Positions 4,968 to 10,671 of a DNA stretch of 10,671 nucleotides are shown in pieces. Source of the stretch: Clostridiales bacterium (lineage in GTDB: Bacteria > Bacillota > Clostridia > Christensenellales > CAG-1252); assembly GCA_003445835.1 (NCBI GenBank), contig DMCI01000152.1:1-10671 (forward strand). The letters are read 5' to 3'. The translations under genes and the position numbers were made by a program. Position 1 is the stretch's first letter, and every line of letters begins with the position of its first letter. The notes under the pieces were generated by a model that was not told the DNA's origin, ran no database searches, and worked only from the letters and a program-made list of their open reading frames with translations.

Positions 4968-6491
4968 TTATTTGCCCTCCTTCAAATCTTTTACGACCTG
5001 TCTGCCCGTCTTGTCGCCGGTGATGTAGCCGGAGGGGAAGCCGTCGCCGCGAGTGTGGTGACCGCCGCAGAAATACAGGTTGGGGATGTTGAATTCCATT
5101 TGTTCCAAAGCGATACGACCGACGATGTTATCCCAACTGCCGGTGTCGTAGCCGTAGATGGCGCCTTCGGGAGTGCCGAGGTAGCGCGCAAAGGTCACGG
5201 GCGTTGCGACGGCGATCTCTTCGATATAGGGACGGATGGAAACGCCCATCGTCTCTTCGTAATCTTTGATGTACTTCTCCGCTTCGGCGTTTTTGAATTC
5301 CTTATATTGACGCGGGGTCAGATCCTCGGGGAAGTCGCCCGGCATGTACGGAATGGTGAAGAACAGGGTGGAAGTCCCCTTGGGCGTTGCGTCGGGAAGG
5401 GGCACGTTGAGGCAGTTGACCACGTAGTAGCCCAATTCGTGACGGGTGTCAAATTGCACGCGGGCATCTCTGTGGCGAGCGATGAATACGCTGTAGTCTT
5501 CGATGCCGAGTTCCTCTCTGGTCTTATCCAACCCGAGGTAAACGGTCACGAAAGTCATACCGAACTTTCTTGCGTTTGCCATCTTTTTGAAACGGGAGGG
5601 GAAGTTTTTGGTGTCGGCGCGATTGATGACGTTGTTGGGCATGATGTTGGAAACGATCTTTTTGGCATAATAGGTCTCGCCGTTTGCGACCACGCCGCAC
5701 GCTTTGCCTTTTTCGTCAAAGAGGAAGCGGGTGACTTCGCTGTTGTAACGGACTTCGCCGCCGAAGCTCTCAAGCGCTTTTACCAAGCTGAGGGAAAGCT
5801 CGTGCGAACGGTTGTACGGCATCGTCGGTTTGACTTCCATATAAGCGTCCAACAAGCTGATGAAGTGCAGGGCGGAGAGGTCGTCCGTCGGGACGCCCAA
5901 GTAGCCCCAATAGGTGTTTAAGATAGAACGCGCTTTTTCGGGGATGCCCAAGGCTTTTTCCACCTCTTCGGTGCTGTGCGAAGCGCAACGCATAAAGTCG
6001 CCGTATTTGGACATCAAAACGAAGGGATTGATCTTGGGACCGTTTTTGCCGGTGTTCATATAAAGTTGAGCGTCGCCGATGTTTTTGACAAGATCCAAAA
6101 GGTTTGCAACGCTTTCACGGCAACCGGGGACAGCCTTTTCCATATCGTCAAGGAAGTTTTCCCTACCGGTATGCATCACTACGTCGTAACTGCACTCGGG
6201 GTCCTTGCAGATGGAGCGGTAAAGGGTGGTCTCGTGCATGAGATTCACGCTTGCGCCAAGGTCGGCAAAGATCTTTTTGGAAGATTCGAGTTCTTCGCAA
6301 GCGTCCTCCGCGCAAAGCTCGTGCAACGCCGGTTCAAACTCAAACCTGCCGCGTATAAAGCTGGTAGCGCATCCGCCCGGAAGATTGTGCTTCTCGAGGA
6401 GTAAGGTTTTGTACCCCGCCTGCGCTGTGGTGGCTGCGGCTACCAAACCGCCGTTCCCCGCGCCGACGACAATGACGTCATATTCTTTCAT
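4968..6491 (-). CDS. CrtI/RetSat-like NAD(P)/FAD-dependent oxidoreductase
   Basis: A 507-residue flavoenzyme of the phytoene desaturase/retinol saturase group. The N-terminal Rossmann motif is VVGAGNGGLVAAATTAQAG (8-26) with the acidic end of the second strand at LLLEKH, followed by LPGGCATSF, the counterpart of the family's PGGRA segment. The C-terminal FAD motif is PNLYFCGGHHTRGDGFPSG (470-488). Such enzymes saturate, desaturate or isomerise polyene or other hydrophobic substrates. None of the surrounding genes makes isoprenoids, so carotenoid synthesis is unlikely and the substrate is unknown. The start at 6491 has AAAGGAGA seven bases upstream. It is the first gene of a two-gene operon with the ferredoxin-type reductase, which suggests that it is supplied with electrons and acts as a reductase. 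The cytoplasm is likely, since no signal peptide is seen. Confidence 0.88.
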   Translation of the reverse strand: MKEYDVIVVGAGNGGLVAAATTAQAGYKTLLLEKHNLPGGCATSFIRGRFEFEPALHELCAEDACEELESSKKIFADLGASVNLMHETTLYRSICKDPECSYDVVMHTGRENFLDDMEKAVPGCRESVANLLDLVKNIGDAQLYMNTGKNGPKINPFVLMSKYGDFMRCASHSTEEVEKALGIPEKARSILNTYWGYLGVPTDDLSALHFISLLDAYMEVKPTMPYNRSHELSLSLVKALESFGGEVRYNSEVTRFLFDEKGKACGVVANGETYYAKKIVSNIMPNNVINRADTKNFPSRFKKMANARKFGMTFVTVYLGLDKTREELGIEDYSVFIARHRDARVQFDTRHELGYYVVNCLNVPLPDATPKGTSTLFFTIPYMPGDFPEDLTPRQYKEFKNAEAEKYIKDYEETMGVSIRPYIEEIAVATPVTFARYLGTPEGAIYGYDTGSWDNIVGRIALEQMEFNIPNLYFCGGHHTRGDGFPSGYITGDKTGRQVVKDLKEGK

Positions 6492-6523
6492 ATCCCGTCT
6501 CCTTTATAAAATAATATACTTAT

Positions 6524-6552
6524 ACTATAAATTACCCCCGTCCAAAAGTCAA
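6524..6552 (-). promoter_or_regulatory. Promoter of the CrtI-like/ferredoxin-reductase operon
   Basis: On the minus strand TTGACT (6547-6552), a 17-bp spacer and TATAGT (6524-6529). The start is expected near 6517, leaving a leader of about 26 nt with a good Shine-Dalgarno sequence. The AT-rich stretch 6505-6530 shows no clear operator palindrome. Confidence 0.8.
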
Positions 6553-6607
6553 TAAGCCAAAAGAAAAAGCACAATAAAATCGGTGAAAATTTTGTGTTTA
6601 ACGGATC

Positions 6608-6659
6608 AAAAAATAAAAATCGGCGAGGTGGTCGGCGAAGCATACGCGTCACCGCACCT
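6608..6659 (-). terminator. Possible terminator of the AraC-type gene
   Basis: On the minus strand AGGTG-CGGTGA pairs with TCGCCG-(AC)-CACCT (6626-6659; 2-nt bulge, one G-U pair), then six bases and a T-rich run (complement of 6608-6620). The structure is imperfect and the gap before the T-run is longer than usual, so this is a weak call. The rest of the 173-bp gap 6492-6664 holds only the promoter above. Confidence 0.4.
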
Positions 6660-6664
6660 TTCGC

Positions 6665-7453
6665 TCAGTTTCTGTTCTTGCGATAGGAAGACGGAGAGAT
6701 CCCTTCTTTTTGTTTGAAGATCAAGGTCAAGTAGTTCCCCGATGAAAAACCGCAAACTTCCGCGATCTCCTCAATGGACTTGTCGGAGGTGGCAAGCAGT
6801 TCCTTCACTTTGGTCAGGCGCAGACGCAAAAGGTAGTTCATCGGCGTGCAACCGAGGTCTTTTTTGAAGTGGTAATTCAAGGTCTGCTTGGTGGCGTAGA
6901 TGCGTTCCGCAAGGTCGTCCAAGGTCAGCGGCTCGGCGTAATTGGCGTTCATATAATTGATCGCTTTGGTGACCAAGGGGGATGCCTGCCCGCCTTCGTT
7001 TTCCACCGATTGCGGCAAGCGATTTTCCGCAAAATGATACAAAGTCAAAATGAAGTAGTCAAATTTTGCCTTGTCCACTTCGTGCTTGTGTTCCTCTGTC
7101 AACGGGTGATCCAACGAGAGGTTTAAAATGTTCAATAGGGCGGCGGATTGCGCGTCCGAGAGGGGGACGAAGGACAAAGACAAACTGGTCAACACTTCCT
7201 TTTGGAAGTTGTCGAGCATACTTTCCGTGACGTAAATATTCACGCGGCGAAAGGCGCCGCCTTCCGTTTTGTGCATCGCAAAGGGCGGTACGACCAAGAT
7301 CGCCGGCGCGGTGATGGAATAAAGGGCGCTTTCAATAAAAAAGCTGCGGCTTCCCGCGTAAAGAAAATAGATCTCGTAATGGGGATGCGAGTGTAACTTT
7401 GGCATTGCCATCGGGGGCCTTGAAGACTCTTCTATTCTGAGAAACTTTTCCAT
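6665..7453 (-). CDS. AraC-family transcriptional regulator with cupin sensor domain
   Basis: A 262-residue DNA-binding regulator. The N-terminal cupin domain has HSHPHYEIYFLYAG (21-34), with His21, His23 and Glu27 as possible metal or ligand contacts, and VVPPFAMHKTEG further on; it is expected to bind a small sugar-type inducer. The C-terminal AraC domain (about 160-260) has the first helix-turn-helix in LTLDDLAERIYATKQTLNYHFKK and the second, with the family signature, in SIEEIAEVCGFSSGNYLTLIFKQKEGISPSSYR. It is divergent from the GH4 gene, whose promoter lacks a -35 box, so it is most likely that gene's activator. Its own promoter is near consensus and lies nine bases before the ATG; transcription should begin one to three bases before the ATG, so translation is probably leaderless. 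Confidence 0.93.
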   Translation of the reverse strand: MEKFLRIEESSRPPMAMPKLHSHPHYEIYFLYAGSRSFFIESALYSITAPAILVVPPFAMHKTEGGAFRRVNIYVTESMLDNFQKEVLTSLSLSFVPLSDAQSAALLNILNLSLDHPLTEEHKHEVDKAKFDYFILTLYHFAENRLPQSVENEGGQASPLVTKAINYMNANYAEPLTLDDLAERIYATKQTLNYHFKKDLGCTPMNYLLRLRLTKVKELLATSDKSIEEIAEVCGFSSGNYLTLIFKQKEGISPSSYRKNRN

Positions 7454-7462
7454 AGCGATATC

Positions 7463-7491
7463 ATAATAAAGTGGTCGCGGGCGCTTGTCAA
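7463..7491 (-). promoter_or_regulatory. Promoter of the AraC-type gene, near-leaderless
   Basis: On the minus strand TTGACA (7486-7491), a 17-bp spacer and TATTAT (7463-7468). Nine bases separate the -10 box from the ATG at 7453, and there is no Shine-Dalgarno sequence between them. Confidence 0.85.
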
Positions 7492-7578
7492 GAAAATAAT
7501 TGCTAATTTTTAGAAATATTTATGTAAATTGAAAAAAGAATCGTTATTTTTCATATATATAGAAACACACGCGCATTG

Positions 7579-7584
7579 TATAAT
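7579..7584 (+). promoter_or_regulatory. -10 box of the GH4 promoter (no good -35)
   Basis: A perfect TATAAT is present, but 16-18 bp upstream there is only alternating AT sequence (7551-7561) and no recognisable -35 hexamer, as expected for an activator-dependent promoter. The AT-rich stretch 7492-7560 between the divergent genes would hold the AraC-type operators; similar ATTTTT-centred blocks near 7505-7510 and 7545-7550 are weak candidates. The leader is short, with GGAAGG six bases before the ATG at 7613. Confidence 0.6.
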
Positions 7585-7612
7585 AAGAAAAAACATATAA
7601 GGAAGGTTTTGT

Positions 7613-9022
7613 ATGAAGTATCTCGATAACGGCAAAAAAGCGGCGGATCTCAAAATCGCTTATATCGGCGGCGGCTCCAGAGGTTGGGCGCGCGGTTTGA
7701 TGAGCGATCTTGCGCAAGAAGCTAAAATGAGCGGTACGGTCTATCTTTACGATATCGACTTCGATGCCGCAAAGTGCAATGAGACCATCGGTAACGCCAT
7801 CTACGACAGAGAGGACGTTCTCGGCAAGTGGCATTACAAAGCGGTTCGCACCCTTGAGGAAGCTTTGGACAAGGCGGATTTCGTCATCATCTCCATTTTG
7901 CCCGGCACCTTTGACGAGATGGCAAGCGACGTGCATCTCCCCGAGCAATACGGCATTTATCAGTCGGTCGGCGACACGGTCGGGCCCGGCGGTATCGTGA
8001 GGGCGCTTAGGACCATCCCGATGTACAAAGTGATCGCGGAAGGCATCAAAAAGTGCTGCCCCAACGCATGGGTCATCAACTACACCAACCCGATGACGCT
8101 TTGCACCGCGGCTTTGTACGCTTATTTCCCCGAGATCAAGGCGTTCGGTTGCTGCCACGAAGTGTTCGGCACCCAAAAGATCCTTGGTTTGGCGTATCAA
8201 GAGAAATACGGCACCTTCCTTGAAAGAGAGGATGTCAAAGTCAACGTCGTCGGGGTCAACCACTTTACTTGGATCACTTCCGCGCATTACGGCAACGTCG
8301 ACTTGATGCCCATCTACAAAGAGTTTGTGGAAAAGCACTATAAGGACGGCTACATCGTGGATAGCTCCACGCACTGGATGAACAACACCTTCGTCAGCGC
8401 GGAACGCGTCAAGTTTGACCTCTTCAAGAGATACGGCGTGATCGCGGCGGCGGGCGACAGGCACCTTGCGGAGTTCTGCCCGGGCTACTGGTATCTCCAC
8501 GATCCCGAGACCGTCAAGGAATGGAAGTTCGGTTTGACCACCGTCGATTGGCGTAAGGAAGACCTTAAGAAGAAGCTTGACAAGACCAACAAGTTGCTTT
8601 CCGGCGAGGAGAAGTTTGAGCTTCGCGTCACCGGCGAAGAGGGCGTCAAGCAAATGAAAGGTATCCTCGGCATCGAGCCCTTCGTCACCAACGTCAATAT
8701 GCCCAACTACGGACAGATCTCCAACCTCCCGCTCGGCGTGGTGGTGGAGACCAACGCTTCCTTCTCTCCCCGCGGCGTGCAACCCGTCTGCGCAGGGCCC
8801 CTTCCCAAGGGCGTGGATTCTTTGGTGCATAGGGTGGTTTACGGTCAGCAGCTTACTCTTGAAGCCGCTATCACCGGCAACTACGACCTCGCTTTGAAGG
8901 CGTTCCAAAACGACGCAAACGTTTGCATCGCGCCCGACAAGTCCCGCGAGTTGTTTGAAAGGATGCTTGAAAACACCAAGGCGTACCTCCCCTTCTACGA
9001 CAAGTGGGTCAAAAACAAGTAA
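7613..9022 (+). CDS. GH4 glycosidase with CHEV signature, probable alpha-galacturonidase (LplD type)
   Basis: A 469-residue family-4 glycoside hydrolase. These enzymes cleave by an NAD+-dependent oxidation/elimination mechanism and need a divalent metal, usually Mn2+. The N-terminal dinucleotide motif is IAYIGGGSRGW (15-25). The metal/substrate signature is Cys181-His182-Glu183-Val184, and NHFTW begins at 216 with the second metal-type His217. VINYTNPMTL also matches the family. In GH4 the CHxx tetrad tracks specificity: CHSV for alpha-galactosidases, CN(V/I)P for phospho-glucosidases, and CHEV for LplD-type alpha-galacturonidases, so galacturonide hydrolysis is the best guess. There is no signal peptide, so it acts in the cytoplasm on imported oligosaccharides. 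It is divergent from the AraC-type regulator, and the nearby rhamnulose-phosphate aldolase fits use of rhamnogalacturonan fragments. Specificity needs biochemical proof. Confidence 0.9.
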   Translation: MKYLDNGKKAADLKIAYIGGGSRGWARGLMSDLAQEAKMSGTVYLYDIDFDAAKCNETIGNAIYDREDVLGKWHYKAVRTLEEALDKADFVIISILPGTFDEMASDVHLPEQYGIYQSVGDTVGPGGIVRALRTIPMYKVIAEGIKKCCPNAWVINYTNPMTLCTAALYAYFPEIKAFGCCHEVFGTQKILGLAYQEKYGTFLEREDVKVNVVGVNHFTWITSAHYGNVDLMPIYKEFVEKHYKDGYIVDSSTHWMNNTFVSAERVKFDLFKRYGVIAAAGDRHLAEFCPGYWYLHDPETVKEWKFGLTTVDWRKEDLKKKLDKTNKLLSGEEKFELRVTGEEGVKQMKGILGIEPFVTNVNMPNYGQISNLPLGVVVETNASFSPRGVQPVCAGPLPKGVDSLVHRVVYGQQLTLEAAITGNYDLALKAFQNDANVCIAPDKSRELFERMLENTKAYLPFYDKWVKNK

Positions 9023-9056
9023 TCAAAACCTAACGACGTTTGGATCGGATACAAAA

Positions 9057-9093
9057 AAAAGTCGCTTCGATTGAAGCGACTTTTGTTTTTTTT
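9057..9093. terminator. Bidirectional terminator between GH4 and GH125 genes
   Basis: A 12-bp perfect stem (9057-9068 with 9073-9084) with loop GATT, followed by a T-rich run to 9093 on the plus strand and by T's on the minus strand (complement of 9053-9060). It serves the two convergent genes. Confidence 0.92.
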
Positions 9094-9099
9094 GATCGA

Positions 9100-10410
9100 T
9101 CACTTTTGGGGGAACAAGACGTCCGCCTTGGTCAGCACCATATCGGCGAAGAAGGAGTTTGCCCACGCAAACCACGGGCGGGTGAACACTTTGTCGTTGT
9201 CCTTTTGCACGCTTTCGTGGATGTAGTGCGTTCCGCCGGTGGAAGAGGAAAGCATCTTGACGCAACGACGGATCTCCTCGTTGTCGTCCGAGGTCATCGC
9301 CTGCACGATCAGGGAAAGCGGCCAAACGTAGCCGTCGGGAGTGTGCGGACTGCCGATGCCGGTGATAGCTTTGCCTTCAAAGTAATAGGGATTTCTTTTG
9401 GAAAGCATGTAGGCGCGGGTGTTTTTGTAAAGGGTCTCGTCCGCAAAGGGATAGTCAAAGTAGGGGATGGACAAAAGGTTTGGCACGTTGGCGTCGTCCA
9501 TCACGTTGTGATTGCCCAATCCGTCGGTCTCCAGCGCGTAGATCAGCGTGCCGTCCGGCGCCGTTGCCGTGGCGGTCTTTTCGATCGCCAAACGGATCTC
9601 ATTGCTTAAGTCGGCGCACTTCTTTTCGCGTTCCGCATCGCCCAGTTTGACAAAGAGGGGACGCAACTTTTCCAAAACCGAGCAGATAAACATATTGCCG
9701 GGAATGTAGTAGTTGTAAGTACAGTTGTCGTCGCTGGGACGGTAGCCCGACCAGACCAAGCCGTTTTCCGCAACGGGGGCGCCTTTGCCGCACCATTGCT
9801 CGTGCGAGCGTTCCACGCGCTCGTGATAGTAAGGGGAGAAAGTGGCGTGGCGTTGTTCGGTACGGAAGGTGGAAAGGATCTTGTCGAAAGCGGCGAGGAA
9901 AGTTTCGTCCAACACGCTATCGTCTTCGGTCGCCTTGACGTATCGGGTAAGCAACCACAAGGGATAACATAGGGAGTCAAGCTCAAACTTCCTTTCCCAG
10001 ACCCACGGAGAATTTTTGGGGATGTCCGTCGTGTGACCTCTGCCGTTGGCTTCACGGTTGAAAGCGTTGGCGTAAACGTCGGTCAAAACGAAGGCAAATT
10101 GCTTTTTGAGCACCGCTTTGACGAGTTCGCGCACCGAAGGGCACTCCTTGGCAAAGTGCAAGTACTGCATCACCTGCGCCGCGCTGTCACGCAGCCACAT
10201 TGCGGGGATGTCGCCCGTGATCACAAACGCCGAGCCGTCCTCTTCAAAAAAAACGGTGGTCAAGATCGTGTTGAAAAAGGCGTTGTGAAAAAGCTTTTTG
10301 AAATCCGTATCTTCAATGCGGTCTTCAAAACGCTCCACCGCCTTAAACAGGTCGGCAAAGCGCTCAACGTTCATTTTGTTTTTTATGGAACTCATCGGTT
10401 TTTCTTTCAT
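9100..10410 (-). CDS. GH125 exo-alpha-1,6-mannosidase family protein (formerly DUF1237)
   Basis: A 436-residue single-domain (alpha/alpha)6-barrel enzyme, the usual length for GH125. Known members remove terminal alpha-1,6-linked mannose by an inverting, metal-independent mechanism. The family signatures are present: TGDIPAMWLRDSAAQV (65-80), GHTTDIPKNSPWVWERKFELDS (125-146), SGYRPSDD (221-228) with the likely catalytic acid Asp, and IHESVQKDN with Glu399 as the probable base, followed by RPWFAWANSFF. There is no signal peptide, so it is cytoplasmic. The start at 10410 has GGAG five bases upstream. Only 10 bp separate it from the upstream rhamnulose-phosphate aldolase gene, so they are one operon. 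This is an unusual pairing, because known GH125 enzymes act on mannose glycans rather than rhamnose-containing polymers. Confidence 0.92.
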   Translation of the reverse strand: MKEKPMSSIKNKMNVERFADLFKAVERFEDRIEDTDFKKLFHNAFFNTILTTVFFEEDGSAFVITGDIPAMWLRDSAAQVMQYLHFAKECPSVRELVKAVLKKQFAFVLTDVYANAFNREANGRGHTTDIPKNSPWVWERKFELDSLCYPLWLLTRYVKATEDDSVLDETFLAAFDKILSTFRTEQRHATFSPYYHERVERSHEQWCGKGAPVAENGLVWSGYRPSDDNCTYNYYIPGNMFICSVLEKLRPLFVKLGDAEREKKCADLSNEIRLAIEKTATATAPDGTLIYALETDGLGNHNVMDDANVPNLLSIPYFDYPFADETLYKNTRAYMLSKRNPYYFEGKAITGIGSPHTPDGYVWPLSLIVQAMTSDDNEEIRRCVKMLSSSTGGTHYIHESVQKDNDKVFTRPWFAWANSFFADMVLTKADVLFPQK

Positions 10411-10420
10411 AGGGGCTCCG

Positions 10421-10671
10421 TCAGTCGATAAAGTCTTTTCTGTAATTTACTTTAAAGTGGTTTGCGATGGTGACGAGGTTCTCGTCGGTGATGGTGTTTT
10501 TACGCGGCAGATGGGCGGTGAGCATATACACCTGAGCTGCCTTTTCCACCGTTTCGATCAAACCGAAAGTTTCGTCCATATCTTTCCCTGCGCCGTATAC
10601 GCCGTGCAAGCCCCAGACCACCACGCGGTAGTCCTTCATCTTGTTTGCGGTCGCTTCGCCGATCTCGTTGG
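10421..10671 (-). CDS. rhaD: Rhamnulose-1-phosphate aldolase, C-terminal part (cut by window edge)
   Basis: A class II, zinc-dependent aldolase that splits L-rhamnulose 1-phosphate into dihydroxyacetone phosphate and L-lactaldehyde, the last step of L-rhamnose breakdown. Only the last 83 codons are present, and the reading frame stays open to the end of the window. The visible part begins NEIGEATANKMKDY and continues VVVWGLHGVYGAGKDMDETFGLIETVEKAAQV, matching the C-terminal region of RhaD including the HGV(F/Y)G zinc-ligand His and the DETFGLI segment that separates RhaD from fuculose-phosphate aldolases. The methionine at 10639 is internal and not the start. It is upstream of and cotranscribed with the GH125 gene. 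Other rha genes, if present, lie outside the window. Confidence 0.88.
   Translation of the reverse strand, partial: NEIGEATANKMKDYRVVVWGLHGVYGAGKDMDETFGLIETVEKAAQVYMLTAHLPRKNTITDENLVTIANHFKVNYRKDFID

Noticed and set aside
3905..5921. Two long plus-strand open frames (3905-4942 and 4887-5921) opposite the redox operon
   Set aside because: They mirror the codon structure of the true minus-strand genes, have no recognisable motifs, and lack start signals.
4968..6491. Carotenoid biosynthesis gene (crtI) assignment
   Set aside because: Only superfamily motifs support it; no crtB, crtE or other isoprenoid genes are nearby, and the linked reductase argues for a reductive role.
7544..8908. 454-codon open frame antisense to the GH4 gene
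   Set aside because: It results from GC-biased third positions of the real gene; there is no ribosome binding site, and the composition (His/Val/Asp-rich) is not protein-like. The GH4 frame has clear family motifs.

Overview
The window looks like chromosomal DNA of a low-to-mid GC Firmicute, most likely an uncultured gut member of the Clostridia. The evidence is a THF riboswitch in front of a folT-type ECF substrate component, AGGAGG-type ribosome binding sites, strong sigma-A promoters with 17-18 bp spacers, and closest family resemblance to Clostridia-type proteins. Genus-level placement is not possible from sequence alone. I see no phage, transposase or CRISPR.

Layout, left to right. (1) 1-301: a minus-strand tRNA-Gly(CCC) with its promoter and terminator. 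It is followed by a hairpin-rich 127-bp block (64-190) whose two ends are inverted copies of the tRNA 3' end, and then a second terminator. (2) 389-1651: plus-strand uracil-DNA glycosylase (ung) and a two-TM YcxB-like protein, each with its own promoter lying so close to the ATG that the mRNA should be leaderless. (3) 1684-3120: a folate operon consisting of a promoter, a THF riboswitch, a hairpin that hides the ribosome binding site, the folT-type ECF S component and a translationally coupled iron-sulfur flavoprotein-like reductase. A perfect 26-bp palindrome (bidirectional terminator) closes it. (4) 3214-3720: a minus-strand family-6 (hypoxanthine/deoxyinosine) DNA glycosylase. (5) 3758-6552: a minus-strand two-gene redox operon: a CrtI/RetSat-like FAD enzyme followed by a ferredoxin-reductase/2Fe-2S fusion whose ribosome binding site lies in the end of the first gene. 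(6) 6665-9022: an AraC-type regulator divergent from a GH4 glycosidase with the CHEV signature (alpha-galacturonidase type). (7) 9100-10671: a minus-strand GH125 exo-alpha-mannosidase downstream of a rhamnulose-1-phosphate aldolase gene cut off by the window edge.

How the genes work together. The right half reads as sugar catabolism. Galacturonide hydrolysis by GH4 and rhamnose catabolism by RhaD would fit pectin (rhamnogalacturonan) breakdown products, with the AraC protein as the obvious local regulator of GH4; the GH125 enzyme is the odd member. The left half is housekeeping: translation (tRNA), base-excision repair (two unrelated glycosylases) and folate salvage. The middle redox pair probably passes NAD(P)H electrons through FAD and a 2Fe-2S centre to a second FAD enzyme acting on an unknown unsaturated substrate.

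The most noteworthy signals are the well-preserved THF riboswitch with a compensatory pseudoknot, three probably leaderless genes, the tRNA-tail inverted-repeat element, and the uncharacterised redox pair.
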